Shown here: piece after piece, positions 1 through 6,417 of the stretch | How positions within the stretch are numbered: position 1 is the first letter of the stretch | Layout: each line of letters starts with the position of its first letter | Source: Bacillota bacterium | Lineage (GTDB): Bacteria; Bacillota; Clostridia; Lachnospirales; Cellulosilyticaceae | DNA: 7,708 bases | NCBI GenBank assembly: GCA_023410675.1 | Contig: JAEYPM010000105.1 | Coordinates: 1 to 7,708 of the forward strand | Reading direction: 5' to 3' | Notes under the pieces: model-generated | What the model was told of the DNA's origin: nothing | Databases searched by the model: none | Seen by the model: only the letters and a program-made list of their open reading frames with translations | Made by a program: the position numbers and the translations under genes

Positions 1-124
<124 letters not shown>

Positions 125-152
125 AAAATGCATTTAAAGTTATATTATTTAT

Positions 153-234
153 GGAGGAATTCCCGAGTGGCCAAAGGGGGCAGACTGTAAATCTGTTGCT
201 GATAGCTTCGAAGGTTCGAATCCTTCTTCCTCCA
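153..234 (+). tRNA. tRNA-Tyr (anticodon GTA)
   Basis: A class II tRNA cloverleaf. The acceptor stem GGAGGAA (153-159) pairs perfectly with TTCCTCC (227-233), with discriminator A234. The anticodon loop is CTGTAAA (185-191) with anticodon GTA at 187-189. A variable arm of about 13 nt (197-209) is of the tRNA-Tyr type. The T arm is GAAGG (210-214), loop TTCGAAT, CCTTC (222-226). The 3' CCA is not encoded, so it must be added by the CCA-adding enzyme. The gene is co-transcribed with the upstream 16S and the downstream tRNA-Phe. Confidence 0.97.
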
Positions 235-244
235 TTTATAATTT

Positions 245-317
<73 letters not shown>

Positions 318-320
318 TTA

Positions 321-366
321 AAAAACAAGCACTATGTCGATTTTTCACATTGAGTGCTTGTTTTTA
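321..366. terminator. Intrinsic terminator, probably bidirectional
   Basis: A long hairpin: AAAAACAAGCACT (321-333) pairs with AGTGCTTGTTTTT (353-365), extended by ATGT (334-337) with ACAT (347-350) across a 2-nt bulge. The right arm ends in a T run, so it terminates the 16S-tRNA transcript. The left flank is A-rich, so the minus strand also reads stem then T run. The hairpin ends only 13 nt beyond the stop codon of the convergent exonuclease gene, so it probably serves both transcripts. Confidence 0.9.
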
Positions 367-378
367 TTTACTCATTTT

Positions 379-1401
379 TTAACTGTGACAAAGAGACATC
401 ATGTAATCAACTATGTTATGGCTCTTCACAAAGTCACTATAAAGAATATATCGACTATTATTCTCATCATACCACACATTATTATCATTTCGTTTTTTTT
501 CATAAGCTCGAATAAAATAATCTTCCTTTAAAATAAAACAGTTTTCTTTAGTAGCTTTTTCTTTTAGATCCTTTGAAATAAAAGAAGCGATACTTTTATG
601 AATCAGCTGATTTTGACTTGGAATATAAAAGTAATCTTTTATTGGATGAAGATACTTTTTTAAGCATAATTTAGATGGAGTAATAGATACAATACATTCA
701 TTTTTATCCTTTTCTAAAAGTATAGTTATAGGGTCTTTAATAAAATTATATGAACATATTATTGGATTATCTAATACAAGTGTATATTGGGTTCTAGTTA
801 GTGAGTAATCTGTCTTTATATCTAATATCTGAGAGCTTAGTTTCTTAAACAATATATATATTTGAAATCCACATAAAAATAGCATGAGTTCATCTAAATT
901 ATGTGCTAATATAAGATCTTTATAGTTAGAATTGTTATCTCTTTGATACGCATTATAAAGTTTAACAACATCTTTCCCTGCTAGACTTACTTTCCTTTTA
1001 TAAGTGAGACATTTTTCAAGCTCATGTTTGTTTTTATAACTAAGAAGCCCCAATTTACTTATATCAGAAAATTTGAGTTTCTTGTATATGGTATTATTTA
1101 AATCATGATAAGATAATCTATAAGTAAGAAAGGGTATATCGAATTTGTTTCCACCATACGTATATATTTTCTCAAAATTTGAAGCAAAGCTTAAAAACTC
1201 AGATAAAATATTACATTCCTCACTTAGTGTATGAGCAAACCATTGAATAAGCTTAAAATCCTCTTCATGACGATAAATAATACCAATACAAATAATACTA
1301 TCCTTATATTTAGAAAGCCCAGTCGTTTCAATATCCACTATACATACATTTTGGCTCATATTAAATAAGCTCTTTGTAAGGATTTTTTCTCTTTTCTCCA
1401 T
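379..1401 (-). CDS. RNase H-like (DEDD) exonuclease domain protein, YprB-like
   Basis: A 340-residue protein with an N-terminal RNase H-fold exonuclease domain (about residues 17-180) of the RNase_H_2/YprB type. Exo I is VDIETTGL with D23 and E25. Exo II is YGGNKFDIPFL with D88. Exo III is HNLDEL, with H167 and an acidic D170/E171; family members usually have (H/Y)NxxD, so the last metal ligand may be shifted or replaced by Glu. The C-terminal half (about 180-340, with the segment KDYFYIPSQNQLIHKS) matches no named domain I can recall but resembles the tail of clostridial relatives. Members are predicted metal-dependent 3'-5' nucleases; the substrate is not established. It is the second gene of a minus-strand operon. 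Its GGAGAA ribosome-binding site lies inside the end of the methyltransferase gene, 3 nt separate the two genes, and translation is probably coupled. This site supports M1 over M15. No signal peptide is seen, so it should be cytoplasmic. Confidence 0.85.
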   Translation of the reverse strand: MEKREKILTKSLFNMSQNVCIVDIETTGLSKYKDSIICIGIIYRHEEDFKLIQWFAHTLSEECNILSEFLSFASNFEKIYTYGGNKFDIPFLTYRLSYHDLNNTIYKKLKFSDISKLGLLSYKNKHELEKCLTYKRKVSLAGKDVVKLYNAYQRDNNSNYKDLILAHNLDELMLFLCGFQIYILFKKLSSQILDIKTDYSLTRTQYTLVLDNPIICSYNFIKDPITILLEKDKNECIVSITPSKLCLKKYLHPIKDYFYIPSQNQLIHKSIASFISKDLKEKATKENCFILKEDYFIRAYEKKRNDNNVWYDENNSRYILYSDFVKSHNIVDYMMSLCHS

Positions 1402-1404
1402 GAA

Positions 1405-2580
1405 TTATTTCTCCATGTATTTTTCCATATCTAAAATTTTTTCTAAACTAAGATCTAAGTTTAACTCATTGCTTAACTTTTTATATTGGCTATATACTTG
1501 ATGATTAAATACTGCATCATCTTTTTTTATGGCCTTTAATAATATATTCTTAGGGGTATGTTCCATATCAATAAATTCCATAACATTTACCTTATAACCT
1601 AAAGTTTCTAATAAAGTAGCTCTTAAACCATCAGTAATAAGGGCGGCTATTCTTTCTTTTAAAATGCCATGTTTTAGTATAGGGTTTAAAGTTTCGCTAT
1701 CTATTTGCATATAACACTCATGGTGACAACAAGGAACTGCTAATATAGCTTTTGTATTCCAAGATATTCCTTTAGCAATAGCAATATCCGTAGCGGTATT
1801 ACAAGCATGAAGGGAAACGACTATATCAATCTTTTTATCCGTAATATATTGGCCTATATCGCCAACTTGAAAGTTAAGATTGGTGTATCCTAAACGCCTG
1901 CTTAAGTCATTACAAAACTCAATTACATCTTTTTTTAAATCTAATCCTACTATATCAACATCAATATTAAGGATATGATGAAGATAGTGATACATGGCAA
2001 AAGTTAAGTAAGACTTTCCGCATCCAAAATCAATGATATGAATAGGTCTATGATCTATAGTGCCTTTTAGGTCATTTATAACAGACTGAATAATCTCTAA
2101 ATACTTGTTGATTTGCTTGTATTTATCATATTTACTTGGTTTTATGGTCCCATCATGAGCCATAATGCCAAGCTCTACTAGAAATGATTCTGAAGCTTTG
2201 TTATCAAGTAAATACTTTTTTTGTTTATTATGAGATAACTGGGGCGACTTCTTTTTACTCGGTGGATTTTTCTTAATATGAGATTCACCCTTTTTATTGA
2301 AAAGTAGTTGATAATCTTGAGTAGATGTAAAAATTTGAAGTTGCTTAAACATAGAGCAGTGTTCTTCTATATATCCTTCTATTTTGCTTTTCTCAACATT
2401 ATAATGGTACTCTTTATTCTCTTTTAAAAGAGAGAATTGTATATAAAGGATCTCTTTAATCAGGATAGGTCTTGCAGTTATCTTAGTTACAGAACCTGCT
2501 CTTGGATTACTCCATACGGCATATATAAATTCTGCCTCATTTATACGCTCACTAATAAAAGGTATTATGTTATGTGTCAT
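1405..2580 (-). CDS. Class I SAM-dependent methyltransferase (Methyltransf_32 type)
   Basis: A 391-residue predicted methyltransferase. A C-terminal Rossmann-type domain (about 155-350) has motif I IIDFGCGKSYLTFA (182-195, SAM binding), the acidic ribose-binding motif GLDLK (212-216), GD at 240-241, VVSLHACNTATD (254-265) and VPCCHHE (282-288). The HACxTATD and PCCxH signatures are those of Methyltransf_32, a family also represented by eukaryotic METTL25-like proteins. The first 100 residues form a separate, unassigned domain. A Lys-rich linker at about 103-123 (KKNPPSKKKSP, NKQKK) suggests contact with nucleic acid, which is inference. The substrate is unknown; RNA is plausible. The start is supported by GAAAGGTG about 10 nt upstream. 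It is the first gene of the operon with the downstream exonuclease and is divergent from the helicase gene. Confidence 0.85.
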   Translation of the reverse strand: MTHNIIPFISERINEAEFIYAVWSNPRAGSVTKITARPILIKEILYIQFSLLKENKEYHYNVEKSKIEGYIEEHCSMFKQLQIFTSTQDYQLLFNKKGESHIKKNPPSKKKSPQLSHNKQKKYLLDNKASESFLVELGIMAHDGTIKPSKYDKYKQINKYLEIIQSVINDLKGTIDHRPIHIIDFGCGKSYLTFAMYHYLHHILNIDVDIVGLDLKKDVIEFCNDLSRRLGYTNLNFQVGDIGQYITDKKIDIVVSLHACNTATDIAIAKGISWNTKAILAVPCCHHECYMQIDSETLNPILKHGILKERIAALITDGLRATLLETLGYKVNVMEFIDMEHTPKNILLKAIKKDDAVFNHQVYSQYKKLSNELNLDLSLEKILDMEKYMEK

Positions 2581-2608
2581 AGGTATTACACCTTTCTTTT
2601 TTATATAA

Positions 2609-2641
2609 AAGTATGATCTTTATTTATTCTTTCTCATACTT
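2609..2641. repeat. 8-bp inverted repeat in the divergent control region
   Basis: AAGTATGA (2609-2616) and TCATACTT (2634-2641) form a perfect inverted repeat with a 17-nt spacer. It begins where transcription from the minus-strand promoter (-10 at 2646-2651) should start. It could therefore be an operator dyad or a hairpin at the extreme 5' end of the methyltransferase-exonuclease mRNA. The sequence does not decide between these. Confidence 0.5.
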
Positions 2642-2645
2642 CTAT

Positions 2646-2674
2646 AATATACTATGAAAACAATACCTAATCAA
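2646..2674 (-). promoter_or_regulatory. Sigma-A-type promoter for the methyltransferase-exonuclease operon
   Basis: Read on the minus strand, -35 TTGATT (2674-2669) is followed by an exact 17-nt spacer and -10 TATATT (2651-2646). Transcription should start near 2639, about 60 nt before the methyltransferase start codon. Its -35 box lies inside the region used by the opposite promoter. Confidence 0.6.
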
Positions 2675-2683
2675 TCATAGATA

Positions 2684-2710
2684 TGGTATAATTTTACTGT
2701 ATGAGGAGGT
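2684..2710 (+). promoter_or_regulatory. Extended -10 promoter and ribosome-binding site of the helicase gene
   Basis: TGGTATAAT at 2684-2692 is an extended -10 element (TGn plus a perfect TATAAT). The -35 region near 2664-2669 is weak, as is common for extended -10 promoters. The start site should be near 2699, giving a leader of about 20 nt. AGGAGG at 2704-2709 is a strong Shine-Dalgarno sequence 9 nt before the TTG start at 2719, and this settles that start. Confidence 0.6.
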
Positions 2711-2718
2711 GACATAGC

Positions 2719-5211
2719 TTGCTTGAAGCTGATTATAATACACTTAATATGCATCAAAAACAAGTTGTTCAAACATTAGATAAAAACTTGCTTGTACTAG
2801 CTCCAGCTGGAACAGGTAAAACCAAAGTAATTGCTATGAGAACAGCTTACCTTATTGATAAAGGGATAGATCCAAAACAAATACTTTGTTTAACTTTTAC
2901 GAATAAAGCAGCAAGAGAAATGGAAGATAGGGTCTATAATTATATAAAAGGAAATCATCAAGATATAACTATTAAGACTTTTCATTCTTTTTGTTATCAT
3001 ATAATTTGCTGTGAAAAAAAGTATTCTCATTTTACATTTCCTTGTACAATCATTGATGAATCAGATATGGAAGAGATTATCCGCCAAATTATAGTTGAAG
3101 TTGTTCCAAAAGATTTAGTAGCTAAGATTAGTGTAAAGCAAGTGCTTACGCATATAGAAAATATTAAAAAACATAGTTTAAACTTTGAGGTAGATGAAAG
3201 ATATAATTATGAGAAAATTGTCAGTCATTATCACACAAAGGAACTTAGTTATAGTTATAACAGATTGTCTCAAGAAATATTAACATATTTCTTAAATATC
3301 TTCACAGTTTATCAAAGCTATCTAAAAGAAAATAATATTATAGATTTTACAGATCTTATTGTAGAAGTCCATTATCTTGTAGATCAAGAAGATATTCTTA
3401 ATAGATGGAACGCAAAATATAGTTATCTACAAATAGATGAGATGCAAGATACGAGTATCCGTGAGTACAGTATCATTAAAAAATTGGGGCAAGGCAACAA
3501 TATGAGCATGTTTGGAGATTTTAACCAAACAATATATGAATGGAGAGGGTCTAAACCTAAATTAATCACTGAAGATTTTAAAAAGGCATTTGAGGCTAAT
3601 GAAATATATTTAAATATTAATTATAGAAGTACGCAAATGCTTCTAGAGGCTGCAAATGAATTTATTAATACCACAAACTTAAAACCAATAAATTGTATGC
3701 CAATCGGTGTAGAACTTGGAGAAAAAATTAGTATTCTAAAGGGAAAGAGTGATACGCATGAACTTGAGTTAATAGCTCACTCTATTTCTGAGAGTAGAAA
3801 AAATAAGGAGAGTATCGCTGTTCTTACGCGAACGAATACTTTTGCTAAAAAAGTATGTGAACACTTAATAAAAAATGGAATTGAATGCATTCAAGTGGAA
3901 GATATTAAGTTATTTAGAAGAAAAGAAATTAAAGATATTCTTGCTTATTTTGCTTATGCAATTAATCCTAGAAATACCAATGCACTTCAAAAAATATGCT
4001 TACATCCTTATATTAATATGGATATATGGTTACTTAAAAATCTAAATAGTACCAAAGACATTTATATGTATTTACATGATTGGTTTAATAATTATGCTGT
4101 TGATTCATACACTCCGTTATTTAAAGCCTTTTCAGATAATAATGTTATTGTATTGGATGTCGAAAGTACAGGTCTTAATACAGTAAGTGATGATATTATT
4201 CAAATTGCAGCCATAAAGTATGGTAAGCGTGGTGTTTTAGACCAGCTAGATATACTTGTTAAACCTACAAAAGAAGTGGGGGATAGCTTCTATGTTCATG
4301 GCTTTTCAGATGATCAGTTGTCTAAAGAAGGATTAGATCCTAAGGAGGCTTTGAAAATTCTTCTGGATTTCGTTCAAGATAGCGTTATTGTAGGCCACAA
4401 TATTAATTATGATATGCAAATTATAAATAGTTCACTAGAAAGATATGACTACTTACCCATAAAACATGCTTGTATTTATGATACCTTAGACCTAGCCTAT
4501 AAAGTATATCCGAACTTAGAAAATCATAAATTAATCACTTTGTCTGAATTAATCAAGACTAAAACAGCTCCATCGCACAATGCAATGAATGATATTCTAG
4601 CAACCTCAGAAATACTTACACATTTTATTGAGCGAATAAAACAAAAGGATGCCGAGAGACTTCAAAAAATTGAAGAAATTTATAGTTATATACAAGAATA
4701 CAAAGAAAAGATTATGACTGTTACACACTATATCCAGTCTCATTCAACTATAGAATCCATTGCTTATATTATGAATGAACTAGGCTTTAAAAATTATTAT
4801 ACAGCAAGTCAAATTACATCAATCAGGCAAATGTATAGAATAGCTGATAAGTTATATCATTCAAATCTATCTATTCATGATAATATCATTCAATTACTTG
4901 AATTTGCATCGTTACATTATAGTGAACTTGAGCAAAGTGATTTATTTAAAAATAAGATTCCTGTTATTACAATCCATCAATCTAAAGGTTTAGAATTTGA
5001 TATTGTATATATTAGTGGATGTTCACAAAATATATTTCCTTCTAAAAGAAGTGAAGGTGAGGGAAAATTATCTGAAGAGTTAAGGTTATTTTATGTTGCT
5101 ATGACAAGAGCAAAAACGAAACTATATGTTACTTGTGATGACTCAAAAGGTGAAAGTATTCTCGTAAAGTCAATAGGGGAAAATTATAAAAGCTATATGC
5201 AAATAGAATAA
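2719..5211 (+). CDS. UvrD/PcrA-type SF1 helicase with inserted DnaQ-like 3'-5' exonuclease domain
   Basis: An 830-residue protein starting at TTG. The helicase motifs run in order: Q motif LNMHQ (9-13), Walker A APAGTGKT (28-35), Ia LTFTNKAAREM (58-68), Walker B QIDEMQD (238-244), III MFGDFNQTIYEWRGS (264-278), IV LNINYRS (298-304), V TIHQSKGLEF (751-760) and VI LRLFYVAMTRAKTKL (788-802). The 2B region opens with RRKEIKDILAYF (400-411). It is then interrupted by a complete DEDDh exonuclease at about 475-640: LDVESTGL with D480 and E482, GHNINYD with D565, and SHNAMND with H620 and D625. All catalytic residues of both activities are present. Removing the insert leaves about 665 residues, a short PcrA/Rep-sized helicase. 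The protein should translocate 3'-5' on ssDNA and degrade 3' ends, consistent with repair or recombination intermediates, but this is inference. Motif III is GDFNQ where GDDDQ or GDPDQ is usual. The gene is divergent from the methyltransferase-exonuclease operon and 54 nt upstream of mgsA. Confidence 0.93.
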   Translation: MLEADYNTLNMHQKQVVQTLDKNLLVLAPAGTGKTKVIAMRTAYLIDKGIDPKQILCLTFTNKAAREMEDRVYNYIKGNHQDITIKTFHSFCYHIICCEKKYSHFTFPCTIIDESDMEEIIRQIIVEVVPKDLVAKISVKQVLTHIENIKKHSLNFEVDERYNYEKIVSHYHTKELSYSYNRLSQEILTYFLNIFTVYQSYLKENNIIDFTDLIVEVHYLVDQEDILNRWNAKYSYLQIDEMQDTSIREYSIIKKLGQGNNMSMFGDFNQTIYEWRGSKPKLITEDFKKAFEANEIYLNINYRSTQMLLEAANEFINTTNLKPINCMPIGVELGEKISILKGKSDTHELELIAHSISESRKNKESIAVLTRTNTFAKKVCEHLIKNGIECIQVEDIKLFRRKEIKDILAYFAYAINPRNTNALQKICLHPYINMDIWLLKNLNSTKDIYMYLHDWFNNYAVDSYTPLFKAFSDNNVIVLDVESTGLNTVSDDIIQIAAIKYGKRGVLDQLDILVKPTKEVGDSFYVHGFSDDQLSKEGLDPKEALKILLDFVQDSVIVGHNINYDMQIINSSLERYDYLPIKHACIYDTLDLAYKVYPNLENHKLITLSELIKTKTAPSHNAMNDILATSEILTHFIERIKQKDAERLQKIEEIYSYIQEYKEKIMTVTHYIQSHSTIESIAYIMNELGFKNYYTASQITSIRQMYRIADKLYHSNLSIHDNIIQLLEFASLHYSELEQSDLFKNKIPVITIHQSKGLEFDIVYISGCSQNIFPSKRSEGEGKLSEELRLFYVAMTRAKTKLYVTCDDSKGESILVKSIGENYKSYMQIE

Positions 5212-5218
5212 CATAAGA

Positions 5219-5234
5219 TATAATGAAATATAAT
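5219..5234 (+). promoter_or_regulatory. Possible -10 boxes upstream of mgsA
   Basis: Two perfect TATAAT hexamers (5219-5224 and 5229-5234) lie in the 54-nt gap between the helicase stop and mgsA. Neither has a good -35 at 16-18 nt; the nearest to the first is TATGCA at 5196-5201. In DNA this A/T-rich they may be chance, so mgsA may instead be read from the helicase promoter. No terminator separates the two genes. Confidence 0.3.
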
Positions 5235-5265
5235 TCGTCAAAAAAAGACATATGAGGAGGAAGCC

Positions 5266-5781
5266 ATGTACCATCAAAGTCAAGATTTTCAAGATAAAGA
5301 TTTTGTTATGATAGAAATGCAAAGGCAAAAAAGTATCGCACTTGTGGCACATGATAATAGAAAAAGTGATTTAGTAGAATGGGTAAAAGTAAATAAAGAA
5401 ATTTTATCAAAACATTTCTTATGTGGTACAGGGACAACAGCAAGAATATTAGCTGATGCAACAGATTTACCAATTACTGCCTTTAATAGTGGCCCATTAG
5501 GTGGCGATCAACAAATAGGTTCTAGAATTGTTGAAGGGCAAATTGACTTTATGATTTTTTTCTGGGATCCATTAGCAGCTCAGCCTCACGATCCAGATGT
5601 TAAAGCATTACTGCGTATAGCTGCATTATATGATATTCCTGTTGCAAGTAATCAATCTACGGCAGATTTTCTTATTACTTCACCACTTATGGATCAAAAT
5701 TATAGTAGGAAAGTCATTGATTATGCAAAAAGATTAAAGATGAGAAGTGAAAAATTTGCAAATAGTCAACCTATGGAATAA
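5266..5781 (+). CDS. mgsA: Methylglyoxal synthase
   Basis: A 171-residue cytoplasmic enzyme that converts dihydroxyacetone phosphate to methylglyoxal and phosphate, the entry to the methylglyoxal bypass that relieves sugar-phosphate accumulation. The family signatures are all present: IALVAHD (24-30, with H29 and D30), the phosphate-binding GTGTT (54-58), SGPLGGDQQIG (75-85, with the catalytic-base Asp D81), FFWDP (98-102, D101) and HDPDVKALLR (108-117). The E. coli enzyme is 152 residues; this one has about 10 extra residues at the N terminus and about 10 at the C terminus. AGGAGG at 5255-5260, 5 nt before the ATG, supports this start over the internal M15 and M18. It follows the helicase gene on the same strand with no functional link visible. 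No terminator is seen after the stop, where an IS remnant begins almost at once. Confidence 0.96.
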   Translation: MYHQSQDFQDKDFVMIEMQRQKSIALVAHDNRKSDLVEWVKVNKEILSKHFLCGTGTTARILADATDLPITAFNSGPLGGDQQIGSRIVEGQIDFMIFFWDPLAAQPHDPDVKALLRIAALYDIPVASNQSTADFLITSPLMDQNYSRKVIDYAKRLKMRSEKFANSQPME

Positions 5782-5787
5782 AACTTT

Positions 5788-6108
5788 TGTAGTAGGACTT
5801 ACATATCCGAATGATTTTTTTATTCAAGATTCAATATACCAGATAAAGTAACTATTTAATATATCTATAAAATCTGAGATGCTAATGCCTGTCCAATCAG
5901 TGCTATAAAACATCTCATTTTTTATTCTTTCAAACACTCCCTCACATTCTGAGTTATCAGGCGAGTAACCTTTCTTTGACATAGATCTTGTAAGGCCAGC
6001 ATTTTGCATTCATTTTATCCAGCCAGACCATCTATAGTTATCCCCTCTATCCCCATGTACTATAGGTTTTTCATTTGAAGACAATTGACTAATCATCTCA
6101 TCTAAAAG
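5788..6108 (-). pseudogene. IS3-family transposase (OrfB) remnant, interrupted by stops
   Basis: One minus-strand reading frame gives the C-terminal part of an IS3-family integrase-type transposase. In order it reads LLDEMISQL, EKPIVHGDRGDNYRWSGWIK, stop, MQNAGLTRSMSKKGYSPDN, ECEGVFERIKNEMFY, ISDFIDILNSYFIWYIES, stop, IKKSFGYVSP. The second Asp (HGD) and final Glu (CEG) of the DDE triad remain. Two in-frame TGA codons, at 6010-6012 and 5824-5826, fall where relatives usually carry Arg, so the gene is dead. The longest open piece is 61 residues (5824-6009). The upstream two thirds, including the first catalytic Asp and OrfA, are missing; upstream of about 6109 the frame meets another TGA and the homology is lost. 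The remnant abuts the mgsA stop on its left, and no right-end inverted repeat is seen. It is antisense to any read-through from mgsA. Confidence 0.85.
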
Positions 6109-6237
6109 GTTTCAGCACATGCATAGATGAAATGTGCCTTAGGAAAACTCTATACTAAATTTTCCTACAGTAAATTGACACAATCTTATGCACAAATTTA
6201 GCATATAATTGTTAGAATAGTATGATATAATTAGAAT
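6109..6237. other. Non-coding stretch with promoter-like boxes
   Basis: No gene is seen here. The left part may be further degraded IS sequence. TTGACA (6175-6180) is a perfect -35 box pointing toward the integrase gene, but the next TATAAT (6204-6209) is 23 nt away, too far for a normal promoter. TGATATAAT at 6223-6231 is an extended -10 element and the best candidate for the integrase promoter, with a start near 6238. Confidence 0.45.
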
Positions 6238-6417
6238 ATACAAGTATAAAAAAGAAGTTTCGTGCTGTACTAAGACATTCTTCTAAGGGGAGGTGATGTA
6301 AGCCAAAGGGATAGGGAGTACAGACTCTTAATAAGAAATAGTATATTGAATAACAAAACAGATAATGGTAACAATCAAGTTATAAACATATGTTCGAACA
6401 ATAAAGGAGTTTTTACC
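6238..6417 (+). promoter_or_regulatory. Long 5' leader of the integrase gene with dyad and orphan Shine-Dalgarno
   Basis: About 180 nt lie between the likely start of transcription and the integrase ATG. CTGTACT (6265-6271) pairs with AGTACAG (6317-6323) to enclose a 45-nt loop. The loop holds GGAGGTGAT (6289-6297), a perfect 9-nt complement of the anti-Shine-Dalgarno tail seen at 107-115. It has no usable start codon after it, only ATG immediately followed by TAA (6296-6301). The true integrase ribosome-binding site, AAAGGAG, is at 6403-6409. No known riboswitch class is recognised. Confidence 0.35.

Noticed and set aside
334..531. Plus-strand open frame of 65 codons
   Set aside because: It begins in the terminator loop and runs antisense over the end of the exonuclease gene; it has no ribosome-binding site.
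5170..5352. Minus-strand open frame of 60 codons
   Set aside because: It is antisense to the end of the helicase gene and the start of mgsA; its hydrophobic, low-complexity make-up reflects A/T-rich DNA read backwards.
5785..5800. Possible IS terminal inverted repeat resembling the sequence at 6155-6180
   Set aside because: Bases down to about 5794 still read as transposase (IKKSFGYVSP), and the similarity to the other end is weak and not at matching positions.
5782..5823. Terminator after mgsA
   Set aside because: There is a T run at 5814-5821, but the preceding bases form no stem longer than 3 bp.
6346..6417. Upstream TTG start adding 24 residues to the integrase
   Set aside because: There is no ribosome-binding site before 6346, and the added Asn-rich stretch does not look like part of the fold. 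The ATG at 6418 has AAAGGAG at an ideal distance.
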